Assembly (NCBI RefSeq): GCF_027579695.1
Contig: NC_083577.1
Location: 57,132,283-57,196,282 of the forward strand
DNA: 64,000 bases
Reading direction: 5' to 3'
From: Neoarius graeffei
Lineage: Eukaryota; Chordata; Actinopteri; Siluriformes; Ariidae
Shown here piece by piece: positions 45,415-59,179 of this stretch. The notes below the pieces were generated by a model. The model saw only the letters and a list, made by a program, of their open reading frames with translations. It ran no database searches and was not told where the DNA came from. The translations under genes were made by a program, and so were the position numbers. Within the stretch, counting starts at the first letter, position 1, and each line of letters starts with the position of its first letter.

Positions 45415-46795
45415 TCTGGATAGATAAGCATGAGCTAGAATGATTTAGTTATCTGTCCAGGAAAATGACATCTAACCTTGCTCTGTCTTGCAGTTGCGCT
45501 CACTAGGCAGGCTTTCCTTTTCTTTTCTGCTGGCTTTTAGCTGGCAGGAGAGCCGAGTCTTCCATGTTTGCCCACGCCGACTTGTTTTGGTTAAAAGTAG
45601 GTCAAACGCGCCCCACGGTGATCACGTGATGTTGTTCACTTGCTTCAGCGATTTCCGGGATCATAAATTGTGGGACGTGTTTTATCTCAGCAAAACATTT
45701 TTACACGCAGGATAAACAATGTGTGCGGCAGCGAAACATCTTGAAACTCCAACAGCAAGAGAAATCGGAACTTTTTGGGGGTTTTTTTGCCCAGAATTCA
45801 ACTTTGCAGCCAGAACCTTTTAATCTCAATACCTGAAGAAACAAAATGTGATGAACAGGAGCAGTGTTCTCTTTTGCATCAGTGCTGAAATCGTCATTGA
45901 TTTAATTCAGTATTTGTTTTATTAGACTCACTTTTATTAGCATTAAATTTGCAGCACCAGTTTTATTAGCTCTGTGTAAGCGATGGCGTATGCATTGCAA
46001 ACAATTTGACACATGATATTTAGACCATTTTCAAACTGAATTGATTAGGCTTAATGTTGTTTTTTTTGATAATCCTTTATCTGTTTTTACAAGTAAGGTG
46101 AGAGAGAAACGGAATTTCGATTCTCCTATATGTCCTGGATATATAGTGAATTGACAATAAAAAAAATCTTTGAATTTTGCAAATGCACATAATGAGCAAA
46201 TAAACTCTCTTTGCGGATGGATTATTATTATTATTTTTTTTTTACACCTGGGTTTGTTAAACTGGCTTCTTATTTGGCTCATTTATCGTTAGAAAGTAAA
46301 TAACATTTCTGCATTGTTTTGATTAATGTTTTCTTAAATTAGTGATGTCAAAGTAAGTTATAGATGGAAAATTCAATTTGGTTAAAGCCCAATTTTGTCT
46401 AGTTTTCCCATTCTGCTTCACATTTGGTCATTGATGCATTAATGAGTGCAAGTCCCATACATATTTCAGTAAAAATATTTAAGAAATTGGGTAAATTTAG
46501 TGTCTAGCAATTTAACAGAATGCTGAACTCAAAATATTGAAGTTTCTACTTCTCTCGTATGGTATAATTGAATATCAGAAGTAAATAGTGGAACAGGTCA
46601 GTATGAAAACTAGGTTTGCTGAAAACGGTCATCCCTCTCTTTATCTTTCGGTTCTGAATGACCCTTTGCATGTGGGTTTGTTTTGTTTGTTTGTTTGTTT
46701 TTGTTTTTCTTCCCCTCCCCCCAGCCTTTTGGCTTTTTCATTGACGTCTTTTTGATCTGTTTGCTCACACTAGTGATGTTTGTCATCCTGTATAG
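45415..46795. other. AKAP11 intron, unassigned
   Basis: No exon or clear element is seen. A GATCACGTGATGTTG piece near 45,620 may be repeat-derived. Confidence 0.45.
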
Positions 46796-46842
46796 TGACT
46801 TCACAGAGGAGAAGGAACCCGACGCCAAGAACATCATGGGTG
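46796..46842 (+). CDS. akap11: AKAP11 small coding exon (47 nt)
   Basis: The acceptor CTGTATAG ends at 46,795 and the donor is GGTG|GTAATG. The exon encodes DFTEEKEPDAKNIMG, entering with one base that completes Ser and leaving in phase 1. It fits exactly between the acidic segment of the previous exon and the GMVRVERGHTDGD segment of the next. It is short and preceded by a 6.2 kb intron with several Tc1-type insertions, so automated annotation may miss it. Confidence 0.9.
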
Positions 46843-47226
46843 GTAATGGATAATTTCTTGTTCTCATCATAAAACCTTTTTTTTTTTTTTGGATAAAGGT
46901 AAATACTGAAATACCATATTTGTACTTGTAGTCGGGCTTGACCCCGTCATTTTTCAGAACGATCATACTTGGCAGCAGGAGTGTTCCGCTACTTTGTCCA
47001 AACTGCACTGCTGTTGTTTCACATCCCTGTCTCCTGTAACTGTCCAAACGCTGCGGGTCTGCAGATGATTTCAGACTGAGTCGTCTGGCCCCATTTGCTG
47101 AAAGACTGTGGGAAACTGATTTATGCTATGGCCTTGCTGAAATAGGGGTTATCTGCTGTGATCATGCTGATGGCAGTTGGGATGTATGTGTGCTTTTAAC
47201 AGGCCTTTGTATGTTTGCTCTGGCAG

Positions 47227-47408
47227 GGATGGTGCGAGTAGAGAGGGGCCACACAGATGGGGACAGAGCTTTGCTGATAGTCAGTACAGATGCGTGGGGG
47301 CAGGGCCCAGACCCCCAACTGAGAACAGTGCTGCAGTGGATGGCAACCTCAATCACTGATCTTCCAGTCATGCAGCTCAGTCAGCAGTCTGAAAGAGAAG
47401 TGAAGCAG
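47227..47408 (+). CDS. akap11: AKAP11 coding exon (VERGHTDGDRALL segment)
   Basis: The acceptor CTGGCAG ends at 47,226 and the donor is AAGCAG|GTTAGG. The exon encodes MVRVERGHTDGDRALL, STDAWGQGPDPQLRTVLQW and a segment ending EREVKQ. This C-terminal block is highly characteristic of AKAP11 and continues in phase 0 into the last exon. A Tc1-type remnant begins about 45 bases into the following intron. Confidence 0.95.
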
Positions 47409-47445
47409 GTTAGGTTTTCCAAAGATATTCGATATTTCAAATACG

Positions 47446-47987
47446 CACTATATGGCCAAAAGTTTGTGGATACATGATCCTTACACCCATATGTGGGCCT
47501 TCCCCAAACTGTTGGAAACCACAGACCACAAAGTTGGAAGCACACAGTTGTATAGAATGTCTGTGTACTGTAGCATTACGATTTCCCTTCATTGGCACTA
47601 ATGGTCGCAAACCTGTTCCCCCATGACAACGCCCCTGTGCACAAAGCAAGCTCCATGAAGACATGGTTTGCCAAGGTTGGAGTGGAAGAACTCGAGTGGC
47701 TTGCATAGAGTCCTGATCTCAAGCCCACTGAAGAACTTTCGGATGAATCAGAACAAAGACTGAGCCCCACGTCTCTTCACTTGACATCAGTGCCTGACCT
47801 CACTAATGCTCGTGCGGGAATGTGCACAGACTCCACAGCCATGCTCCAAAATCTAATAGCCTTCCCAGAAGAATGGAGGATATTATAACAGCAAAGGGGG
47901 ACTAAATCTGGAATGAGATGTACATGAAAAGTACATATGGGTGTGTGTTGGTCGGGTGTCCACAATCATTTGGCCAAAAGTTGATGT
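47446..47987 (+). mobile_element. Tc1-type remnant in AKAP11 intron
   Basis: The left end CACTATATGGCCAAAAG pairs with CATTTGGCCAAAAGTTG at the right. A + strand reading includes PHDNAPVHKASSMKTWFAK and GVEELEWLA followed by a stop and SPDLKPTEE, a Tc1 transposase C-terminal domain in which the Asn-Pro-Ile-Glu motif is degraded. Inactive. Confidence 0.8.
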
Positions 47988-47995
47988 TCAACGAC

Positions 47996-48026
<31 letters not shown>

Positions 48027-49369
48027 CAGGGCTTTGAACCAGAATTTTTTTCCTATTGGTTCGTTCCGAACAGAAATGGAATTTTAACGTTTCCGGTTTT
48101 GGGTTCCACCATTAAATAGACGTTCCCGAACCGGTTAGAACAAAAAAATTTCATTCCCGGAACAGTTAATTACGTTCCCTGTCAGCTGTTTAACAAATGG
48201 CTATAAAATTATGTCTCTGTCTCATCCAGCTTAAGCCAAATGTAGGCTAATTCTATTACAACCTTCATTAAATAAGACAAGAAATAATTCAAAACAATTA
48301 TTATTTCAAATGTTGGCGATTTGGATTCTCAGTATGTCTTCCCATCTACACAAACAGAAAAAGTGCCAAAAATGAAAGATAATTCGTTTAGTGTGTTACC
48401 AAAGGCTAGTCAGGCCCTATAGAGGGCTACCGCATGACGTTACCGCGCCGCGAGATTTTGTTAGGCGCCATATTGGAAGACCAAGTACACATCTATGCAA
48501 GTACATACATTCATAAAACAAACTACACCTGAAATGTAGCCAGGGGCCGGTTCTGCCCTAATCTGGACCCGGGTGCAACATCGCGCAACCCCCTCCCAAA
48601 AAAAACCAGTCTAAATCAGGACAACCATCACATAACTATCAACATTTTATACCAACTATTTTAACTAAATGGGCTATAATAAATAAGCCTGCAGGCAGCC
48701 ACGGCGGGCTGCCTCAGAAAAGTAACCATTCAATGACACAACTGAAAGCCTGCAGCCACGGTGGGCTGCCTTAAAAAGTAACCATTTGTCCTACCTTAAA
48801 ACTCGTTTTGCATTTTCTGCCTCCTTTTTTGTATTTTCGACCCTCTGTTTATTTTCTTTCCTTTTCTGAAAACCCGATTTGTGTCCAGACATTTTGTTCT
48901 GCTACCAACGAACTAACTCGTCAGGTCTCGTCTCTCGAGCCCGCGATGATTCCCGTGGGAAGGGCAACAATTGATACATTTTTACAAACAGCCAATAGGG
49001 AGGTTGCAACGTTCAGGCTCTTCTTTGCTCAGACACTCAGTAATGCACTTACTCACTTATCACGTGGAGACGTGATAGTAGTCCACCCTCCCGCTCTCTC
49101 CATTCAGTCAGCGAACGTCACACAGGAAGTGAACCCCAGCGGGTCATAGAAACTTGCGCAGGAGAAGAATGACTTTTTTTATTTGTAGGCTACGGAAACT
49201 TTGAGGAACGAAATAAAAACCGGTATTAACCGGTTACCATTATTTTTAATAAGCGTTTCTGTTCCGGAACATAAAAAATAATAAAGTTTCTGGTTTCGTT
49301 TCTGTTCCATGTGAAATAGAAAAAGTTCCCGGTTTTCGTTTTCGTTCCTTGAACCGGTTCAAAGCCCTG
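48027..49369. mobile_element. Non-autonomous hAT-like element inside (ATT)n in AKAP11 intron
   Basis: The ends CAGGGCTTTGAACC and GGTTCAAAGCCCTG are perfect inverted repeats of 14 bases. The flanks share ATTATTAT, an 8 bp duplication, although the target is an ATT microsatellite. GGTTCGTTCC-like and CCGGTT repeats occur near both ends. No transposase frame. Confidence 0.83.
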
Positions 49370-49908
49370 ATTATTATACAACTAAACTTGCATACAATAA
49401 CAAGAAACCCAAATTTTTATGGTCAACTAAGCTTAAGTTCTTGAAACTTTCCCCATTTTAACAAAAACTACTGGGAAATTAAAACGACACTGCAAATTAG
49501 TAATAAACAATGTTTTAGTGATGTGTAAATGTAACATCTGCCATACAAGTCCCTGTGCATGAGCGCATTAATATTCTAATATTAATGAGCGCTTTAACCG
49601 AGGATTTGCTCTGCAGACTGAGCTTTGCTGTTATGGAATAATAAACACCACCACCTGACCAATCAGCACTGAGAGCTCAGCAGCTCTGTGATACAAGTAT
49701 ACATAATGGCAATCTTGGATTAATAGTGCAACAGAAGCTATAAAGTTGGTTTAATTCTCAGTTGCTCCAGTTTGTCCTCCTTAAGTTATAAAAGTTCACG
49801 AATACTGTAGCCCATCTGATTTCTGACACTGTAGATTCAGGTTCATACAAACATGGGAATGTTATTTCAAATGCATTCTAAATATAGCTGCTGTGTTTAT
49901 ATTTGTAG

Positions 49909-50076
49909 TTTCTGCGTGTAGTTCAGAGGCTGAGAGAGAGAGAGTGGAGAGTCGGCGAACTCCTTCAGGCTCTGCTTAAATACTATGAGGAGTGTCCTTC
50001 CGAGGAGGAACCATGCGCTGAGGATACAAGACATGAACGCAGGTCCCTTTTCCACTGGCTTCTTGAACACCCATAA
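49909..50076 (+). CDS. akap11: AKAP11 terminal coding exon and stop
   Basis: The acceptor ATTTGTAG ends at 49,908. Fifty-five codons begin FLRVVQRLRERERRWRV-like (FLRVVQRLRE, then WRVGELLQALLKYYEE), pass through an acidic CPSEEEPCAED and end SLFHWLLEHP followed by TAA at 50,074-50,076. This is the expected AKAP11 C-terminal helix and tail. Confidence 0.95.
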   Translation, partial: FLRVVQRLREREWRVGELLQALLKYYEECPSEEEPCAEDTRHERRSLFHWLLEHP

Positions 50077-53000
50077 ACCATCACCACCCACTGCTTACAC
50101 TCGCGCAAATGGCAGTGTATTGAGGTGAAGATTTCACTCACTTTCACGTTTATGTGCAATGTAGCTGCCAGTTTAGAGGTCTAGCCAGTGGGATGTATCG
50201 GCGGGGACGTGTGTGGTTGAGTGTATCGCATGCTGTGACTGAAGGTATTTTAGTTCTCGACCTTTCTGTTGTCACTTTTTTTTTTTTTGTTTCGTTTGAT
50301 ATTGGATTGCATATCGCACACTCGGAAGATTATCATTTGCACTTTTCTCAGTGTTTTGCTTTCATGCCCTAAGCCAGCATTACAGCAACACACAGAGGGC
50401 TCAGTAACGGCATTGCGTTGTCAAAGGGAATCTCTAGAGCAGAGATGAATATCAGATCACCTCTCTTTATGGGAATGCGTACATACAGTAAAGGGACCAG
50501 CTAGCCGAACCACTACACCTCCCTCCCATATCCGTGTTCCTGGTCCCTGAAGCGTTTCGGAGCTTAATATACAAATGAATGAAAAAGTAGCAGAGGACAC
50601 GTCAATTGTTCAGTTATAACAGGTGCACATACATCTAACCAAGTTATCAGAATACCATTTCATGGTAAATATTTTGACACTTTAAAAACAGCTGCTATTG
50701 AAGGACTCCATGAAAATATATTTTGATAATGTTCCCCTCCGTGTGAAGCCTTTCCTTTTTCAATGGGGCATCTCCGAATGGCACTGAATTTACTAAAAGG
50801 CCCTTATGGATAAGTATTTATGACACCACAGCGTGTGTATATATAGATATAAAAAAAAATATATTTTTTGTATGACTAAAGTCAGATGGTGTGGTGCACT
50901 CAGATGTTCCTTGACATACGAGTGCACTTGGTATACTAAACTGTATAAAATACACTGTTGCCAAAAATTAAGGAATACAAATTAATATTTTTTAAAAGTA
51001 CATTTAAGTTCATATTTAACATTTTAAATAATCAGTAAATGACAAGCTGCTAAACAGGCAAAGAAGCTCTGTAGTATGAAGGAGAAAGAAGGGCAGTTTT
51101 GCTGATTTTTCTAAATTAAACTCTTAGCCAGTGATGTGTGTTAAGTTTTCTATAGTTACTGTAGTAGTCAGACACTATGTTTGTACCTGATGTAGGCATG
51201 TGGGTCACGTTCTTTGGTTGAGCGGGATAGATGTTAGTATTGTTTAAAAAAAAAAATACATTTTTTTTTCCTTTCCCGTTTGATTCTTTCTTTGTACAGG
51301 ACTAACTACAAAATTAACTGTTTCTTATTTCCGGATTGTCAAAGATCATAAATGGCATATCCTAGAGTAGAAAGACAGAAATTTCAGTTCGTTTTGTTTT
51401 AAAATCAAATTTTCATGGTAATTTTGTTTTTCCTTACCTAGACTTTGATATAGATATTTCTTTGAGTTCTCTTCATAACATTTGTGGTTGCTTCGATTCC
51501 TCCGAACACCACTCTAATTTGAACCACGAATGAACCACAGCTGCCAGTTCCTGCATAACTCGGTCACTAATCACACACTTCTTACATCTCCTGGAAATGT
51601 TTTACACTCCAGCAGGAACTCAACCACCACAGTCTTTCCCACGTTTTCGTTTCCCTCAGTGACTGCACTTGACTGTGCGCTCCCCATGAAAGTAGCACTT
51701 TAGCCCGGAATGGCCGTGTAGGTCCTTCTCAACTTCTTTCACTATCTCGGAACAGTATATTCCCCAAGCTAGGTCAATATTAAAACCACCAGAAGTTTGT
51801 GTAGGTGAGTATTGATGATATGCCTGCCCTGTGGTTAAGTATAAGGATGCTTTCTTACCTGTTAGTCCATTTGCTGAGTCGTAGTAAGAGCAGAATTGAT
51901 ACTTTTGGATTGTTTGCTTCCTGGTTCGGTTTAGTTTCACACTGCACAAAATTAACAAAGCAAAAAAAAACTTGGCAGAAGGCTGTATATGGCTGAAAAT
52001 GTATTCCTAAAACTCAATCATTAGTCAGAAATACAAATTAAAAAAAAAAAAGATAAGCAAAACTTTGTCAAATGTGTGCAATCTCAAAAATCACCCAGTG
52101 CTCGATAAATTTAGATAATTATATAAATAACCAGTTTAAAACATTTGGTACATCATATCAGACAATTATTTCTACTTTTTATTATAGCATTTCTACGGCA
52201 CTTCAGCTCTGTCCGTTGGCTTAGTTTGTGCCTCATGACTCTTGCATCTACAAAAAAATGCCACCCATGATGCAAAATACAAGGCATGTTTGGCTCAGTT
52301 CCTACAGCTGGATTGATTCCGGGTTCACGCTAGAGTTCGCTTGAAACCAGACCTCGCTCAGAAGGCCTCAAACCGGTTGTTTTGATCTGTACTCGAATGC
52401 GATTTGCTGCGTTTTCACCTGCACAAACAAACCACACCAAGGGGGGAAAAAACCACCAGGGTTCGATTTAGATGGACTAAACACTGCACATGTGAAAGCA
52501 ACTGAAGAGACATCTCGGTACCAGTTGTTCAGTTTAAGCTGACGTTGCCATACATGTTAAATAATTTTAATGTATTATTCAGAAAACTGATGCAGTTCAA
52601 AATCGACTTAGAGTATGGTTTAGAGATGTGTACGTTGGTATAGGCAGTATGCACAGGCAGATCGGGGTAGGAGGAGTTTCACATGAACACTACTGCATGC
52701 TATTCTATCCCTCCATGCTTACCTGTATTACTGTTAAAGTGGTGTGGATGTTCAGTTTGTGGCATCATATCATTAATGATTATTTCTCAAGAGCATGGTC
52801 CAAAGTAATCCAGCACTGTGGCTGCTCGTGCTCTCTCGACGTAAATCGCTACAGTGAAATTTCTCTCGTCAAATTGTGAAGGAAAAGGGGAGGAGGGGGC
52901 CATTTTGTTTACATGATTTTGAGTTGCCATAAAAACCTTTTGGAGGCGGCTATGTAGGCATAATCTGAATCTAAATGTGGAAAAGAACTGTTTGGTTTTT

Positions 53001-53480
53001 GAGCTGACGACCCTAAAAAATCCAAATACTTTATTCATTCATTTGAAGGCATACAGTATTTGCAGATGTACACTTTTTTTTGCCTCTTTCACAGTATATG
53101 CTTTTGCTGTAAGTATAAATACACACGTACTGGCTTGTGTACTAACTTTATTTTATGTACATTCCTATATTTCCTGTATGACCGATTGCCATTTGTTATT
53201 TAAAGCTGTGTGTACTGCAGATCTGACATTCTAGTTTAAAGGTAAATATTTTGTTACTTGTGCAGTGTCCTGCTCATCTCCGTGAAGTAGACAGACAATA
53301 TTACACTGACTTCTCTATTTTTTTTTCTGCTTATTTGTATTATCTTGAAAAGTAAAATATTTAATAATTTGTCAGTATAACTTATAATTGTGATTACACT
53401 CGTGAAGTTGCTGAATAGTTTACATATTAAAAGCCTAAAGTAAGAGCACTACACCTGTTAAAGCTGTGGCTAAGAATAAA
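50077..53480 (+). other. akap11: Probable AKAP11 3' UTR
   Basis: The stretch after the stop has no credible coding frame. It is AT-rich with occasional AATAAA signals, the clearest at 53,475-53,480 and a second near 53,529. A 3' UTR of about 3.4 kb would match the long 3' UTR known for this gene. A short GC-richer, repeat-like piece lies near 52,315-52,520. The true end is not visible from sequence alone. Confidence 0.55.
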
Positions 53481-53549
53481 GCTTTTCCATGTGAAGCTGT
53501 CAAGTTTTCTTATTTATTGAATGACCCAATAAAAGAGTTGGAAAGTGAA

Positions 53550-56500
53550 ACCTTTTATTTTACCACTGAATGTGGAGGAACAATGCTATACATACACCCT
53601 CTTTCTAGAGGGAAGTGAAGCATAGAACAATTAAAGGTTTGTGCTCTTAAATAGTTCCTGAGTTATAAACCTGGCTGCATACAGATGCAAAAATACATTC
53701 AAATGATGATAATCATGTTCTAAAGATTGATGCAGCTTGGGCTTTCGTGTCTCACTCGCGGGTACAAATTTGAACCTGCGCCTGAGCAGCCATCTGGTAC
53801 AAACGCCTTTGTCCGTGATACTCCTCCAGAGCTGAATCTGCAAGTTTTTTTTAACAGCTACTCATTAACTCGTATTTTGTCTTTGCCTCATGAAGTATGT
53901 GATGATACAGTGCTGTATTTTTGCTGCTATGTACAGTTCCTGTCAACATCCTGCTCAAAGAGACTGGAGGGGATTCAGGGAGACGTGAATAGAAAGCAGA
54001 CCCGAAAGAGATAATTGCAGGCTTTAGCAGTGACGCAAAAACCGAAGAATGTGAAAGGGTGGCAAGTCTCACAAAAGGGCATTTCTAACATGGCTCATTA
54101 AACAAAGCTCATTACTGTGTTGGTGATAAAGCTTCGAGATGTCATTCATCCTGCCCAGCCTCTGCGCTGTTAAACAAGGTAATACAGAGCCGTTTGGAGC
54201 CTGCACAGGCCGTGGCCCCATTGACTTCACAAGGCTGGTGGTGTAACAGCAGACGGGCTCAGTCTTGAGCTGGAATCCCCCCCCCCCCTTCCTCCAACAA
54301 CCCCAGGACTGCCGTGATTCATCCCAGACCATGATATCATATGCTTCTCAGTGCCAACAAAACGCCAGTGTTGCTGGGTGAATCCACTGCCCTAAACACA
54401 GAAGCTTGAATCAGGGCCTTGGTATTCATGACCTACAGCATGGAGAGCATTTTATGTGAAGAAGGATCTCCACCTACATCATTTATACTGGATTTGTTTA
54501 ATCTGATGGACTATTTATTTAACATTTTGTTGTAAGCCACGCTCTGTGAGAAGCCAAACAACAGGTTTACAGAGTTCGACAAATTATTGGCTGAGTAAGT
54601 TCGCTCGTTTTCATGAATTAATGGGCAAATTTTTATTAAGTACGCCTGAGAGAGTTTCATGAATGTACATAATATGCAGAAACACACAAAATTTCCTCTC
54701 ATACTTAGCACTTCATTTAAACATAAATAAGAAACTGTCACGGAAAATCGTTTTCTTAATGTTTTTCACATCCCACAGAATTGAGTCCAGGTTGTTGTTT
54801 TTTTTTTCTTCAATTACAGTAAAGTGGTGTACATAATGGAGAGCTGGTGATGTCTCGAACACCGACCACTAACCATCCAATTTGCTTCAATCTGTTGAAC
54901 CGTGAACTCACTGACATTTGGCTGTTGCACCACAAGCGTCACCAAACACCTTATTCAACAGCCTGGCGGGACAGTCGTTAGCTGACGTGATTAGAGCAAT
55001 AGTGCCCATCACGGCTGAGTGGATGAGCTGTTCACTTCTATTCCACCGCAGATCATTGTTCTACCTCAGCGTATGGAGTATTGAGTGGCCGTATCCAGGA
55101 TATCTTAGACAACATGACGGCGCACATGGCAGTTGGCCTTGTTGTGTTTGTGGGCTGGGTGCATGGCTTGGGCTCTCCCACAGCTCTGAGCCAGATCAGC
55201 CTGGCCCTGTTTATCATGGAAAAGTCCCACCGTGGGAGAGCTGAAGCTTACAGACATGTGTAAGTTCCTTCATTTATTCAAGAGGTTGAGTCATTTTAAA
55301 AATCAGTATTTTATTAAGGTGGGGAAAAAGAAGACCTAACAGACATTCAACAACATCTCAGTAACTCGGTTCAATATTTCCCCTTCTGAAAATGTTTTGA
55401 CTAACATGACTGAAAACAGGCAAAGAGGCCGCGGATGAGAGACGCTGGCCGTGTTGTTCATGACACACTGACAGAATTGTTCTGACCACAATCCAATTAT
55501 TGACAATAAGGTCACACCTAATTTCTCACAAGTTTATTGCCTTTGCCTCTTTGATATATTTGCATCTTATGTTGTGATGATTTCAACTCATGAGCTCATA
55601 TGTTTCGTGTCATGACGATAGCACAAACACTCCTTCATCTCCTTCCATGACATCAGTCCTCCCTCTAACTCGTCCAGTTTTAATCCCCAAATACAAGCGC
55701 CTCCTTATTCACTTGGAGACATGGCGAGGAGGAAATTGAGATTAGATTTGGGGATTTGTCGATGAATCACGAGGTTTCCCCTGGCTGCCTGTAGGGATTG
55801 TAGCTCAGTCCTATTATTCCTGCTTGTGGTTACCAGAAGCGGGAGAAATGATTGTACAGTATCACCTTAACTGGAACCAGGAACAGCTTGCTTAGTGGGG
55901 TAGCATATTTCTCTTTGGGAGCTGGAAAACTCTGGCCTGTGCAGTTCACTCGGAGGTCCAGTGGGAGAATGAAGGCCGGAGCCAGATCGAACAGAGCAGC
56001 AGTGTGGCTTTTCTAATTAGGTCTTAACTGATGGAAAGACAAGCAGGAAGCTGTCTGCGGATAGTAGAGGAAGAACTGTTAGTGACATATTGAATGTTTA
56101 GTTCTTGTGGATAGACAGCAAGCCATCGAGAAGAGTTGTGGATATGCTTCGCACACACTAAGAGGGCCAGTTACAGTTTATGTACGGATAATTAGAGACT
56201 ATGGGGTTTTAAACCAATGTTTCAGCTCCTACTATCCATTGTTCATCTACAGCTCACATGACTGTAATGATACAGCAAGCATAGTTTGTATTTCATCATT
56301 GTTTAACATGGAAGGAAATCAGTAAAAAAAAAAAACTGTCCACCATTGTTCAAACAAATGCAATATTGCATTTAGTTTTTATTATAATTACCCGTTTATA
56401 TTTCAATAAGTGGTCAGGTTTCGCTCGGAGGTTCAGTGGAACCACTGGTGTAATTAACGACACGTTACTGAGAGCTGATTAAAAGGCTTGCTGCACATTA

Positions 56501-58950
56501 TAGTGATGGCAGCCAAGTAGATATTTGATCTGCCTACTTCAAGCCATAAACAAATGGATCACATGTCAAAATAAAAGGTTATGCAGGGGCCTGTTTGTAC
56601 ATTTTAAAACTTGTTGACAGCAAAAGTAGGCTGGTCCTTAGCGTGCTGACACAAGTTTGTTTTGTAATGCATCTGTTAAGAATTCCTATCGGGAATACAG
56701 GTTTGAGAATTTTTCTGTTGCGGCTCATCCGTCATCGCACAAATAATGTCTGTTGTAATCGTTCGTTTTTTTCAGTCAGCTCAGTTATCCTAGTTTTACA
56801 CTTGAACATGTGTGGTCAAAACCTAGTTCACAAACGATCCCTTAAATTTTGGACTTGGGCTAAAACCACACACTCGCCTTTGTGTGTCAGATGAGCAACA
56901 TCTTAGCAGATGGGGTTCTTTGTAAACACACTTGTTGCTATGTGAGTTGCTGTGTACTAAGTTCACAGAGGTCTAAAGTACAAAGGCCAGCACAAGGAGG
57001 CAGAGTAGGGCTACACACACACGCCCATACATATTCTTCTCAAGCCTTCTCGTGTTTTGGTGTGTGAATGAGAGGGCGGTAGGAGGAGGAACGATGGAGA
57101 AGCTCTTTTCCTGCTCTGGGATGGAAGCGCCACACAGGATGTGGGAGAGAAGGGAAAGACAACAGTGCGCCCTTTTATGTCCCTGTCTTCTTTTCTAAAC
57201 TGTAACAGTATTCCATTTGACATTCATTACCAGTTCGTAACTGGTTATAACCAGGATTGTTAGCAATAACCACAAGTGTTATTGCGCATGGGAGAGTGAA
57301 ATCTAGAAGTTTACAAGTCTGAAAGACAAATCTCTTTGGGCACTATTACAACAGTCATATTCCCTCACCGGGGTTTAGTTGAAGCCAGGGGTGTTAATAA
57401 TTCATGGCTTACTTCCTGTCCATCATGAAGTGCTGAAATATCATGAAACTTATGCAAAAAACGTGGTTGGCTTGAAATACAGCAGGGCAGCCACATGGAG
57501 TCTAGAGGCAGAAAAAAAAACACTCTCATGGTGACTCCACAGTCTGTGAAACATGCAGAGGGCTCTGGCACTTGCTCTCTCTCATCCTGTGCGTACAGTA
57601 CTGTGCTCACAGGAGAGCTAATAATACCCTCCCGTGGCCGGCTCAGCACACAGAAAAGTGCCTGCCAGTGGTTTCGGCTGCTTTGCTCTTGACACTGTAT
57701 GGTTTTGGCTCCTGTTCATATTCTGATGGAGCATTGGGTTCAGCTTGTTCAACTACCTCCTGGCTTGGGCAAGAACAGCTCACATGGCAAAACAAAAGGG
57801 TATAAATACCACCCAAACCTTCCTGCCGCAGCCCTAGCGCCTGCACTCTGCGGAAAATCGCTGAAGGCACGAGAAAGCCACTGCAAAAAAAAAAAAAGGG
57901 TTCTCACGGTATATTAATGACTCCAGAGTGAATGTGGAGCATTGTGGGATAACAGCGCCACAGCGCCTGGCTGGCCCGCTGAGTTCAAAAGGTCAGAGTG
58001 TGCGCTGGTCTCGGGCAAAAACTTCGTCTTGTGTTGTGCTCAGTTCCGTAAAAGAATGCAGGTGAACTGACAGTCAACAGGAATGTGCTTTGCCAAAATG
58101 CAATTACAACTGTAGCCTACTAATATGACACAGTGAGTAACCAGAGTGAGATTTGTGGTACTGGAAAATAAGCTAATTTAATGGCTGCACACTAAATGAT
58201 TTCAGGGCAGTGAGGTTGCAGGATTTAGAATGAAAACATAAAGGCCAAGTTTCACCCATGAACTCTTTTGACACCTAGTGATTATGCAAACGCGCTCTGA
58301 CTCTATTGTTACTCGAGGAACTTAAAAAAAAAACACACACACGCGCACACACACAGAGAATTTTAATCTGCTTCAAGTTTTTAAAAAAATTGTTAATTAA
58401 TAAAAAAAATGTTTTGATATATTTGAGCTACTTCTTGGCGCTATACTAAGTGCTTGAGCTCTGCCAGCCAAGCCAGTGTGCGATATTTAACATGAATTTA
58501 TGATCTTTACCTCCGCAGTTCACTGATGCACATCAACTATATGGCCAATGTCTGTAAATGATTATCATTAGACATGAACTGCTCTCCGTCGTTCAGCATC
58601 TTATTCTAACATGCCCATATGGTTCTATTTTTGGATAATGGATAAATGCATTTCCTGTGGAAATATTACTGTTGCCACAAAAAGATTGGAGGCACAGACT
58701 ACAATCAGACTTTATTTTCCTTGGCAGGAATGTCAACTGTAACACGTTAGTAAAAACACACATGATTTTAGAGGAAAGAAAGTCATAATGCTATTTAACA
58801 CTCCAAATAAGACACGCCACTGCAAACAGGGTGGAGTGGACAAAATAACTAACACCACACAAAAATGAGGACTTCAAAAAAAAAAAACAACATCGTGAGG
58901 CAACTAAAAATGCAAAGTGACCAAATTGTGCCAAAGTGCCCCGTGCATCA
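53550..58950. other. Repeat-poor intergenic stretch downstream of AKAP11
   Basis: This 5.4 kb is the least repeat-rich part of the window. It contains no assignable gene. One exon-like open stretch ends at a consensus GTAAGT donor near 55,260. Other stretches (about 54,100-54,330; 55,480-55,560) have a balanced composition that could reflect conserved non-coding elements. Confidence 0.4.
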
Positions 58951-59179
58951 AATCATGCAATGTGGCGGAAGGAACAGTGCCAAAAATCAATAAAAGGTAA
59001 GCCAGAAAGAAACGCGCTGTGGCATCGTGGCTGTAACTGAAGCTTAATGACAAAATGTGATAGATACTTAACAGAGGAGTTGTTAAACACAGTGAAAATG
59101 CAATATAAAGTAATTACTGTGAGATTGAATCAGCACTTTGTTGAAACAATTAAAGAACAACTACATGTGGTGAGCTTCA

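Larger units (their letters stand above)
12407..53480 (+). other. akap11: AKAP11 (A-kinase anchoring protein 11 / AKAP220) gene locus
   Basis: Ten exons on the + strand join in a single phase-consistent frame of about 1,823 codons plus stop. Recognition rests on family-typical stretches: DDDTNQSVSSIEEDFVTAFE at the N-terminal side, VRVERGHTDGDRALLIVSTD near the C-terminus, one giant central exon and an LFHWLLE-type C-terminus. In the known family, AKAP11 anchors PKA regulatory subunits and also binds GSK3-beta, PP1, VAP proteins and the autophagy machinery, through which it mediates turnover of PKA RI. The upstream non-coding exon and promoter were not identified. One short coding exon between 27,781 and 32,298 is also expected from the family but not firmly located; the flanking exons still join in frame without it because both junctions are phase 0. 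Introns are heavily loaded with transposons. Boundaries are read by eye and lack transcript support. Confidence 0.93.
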
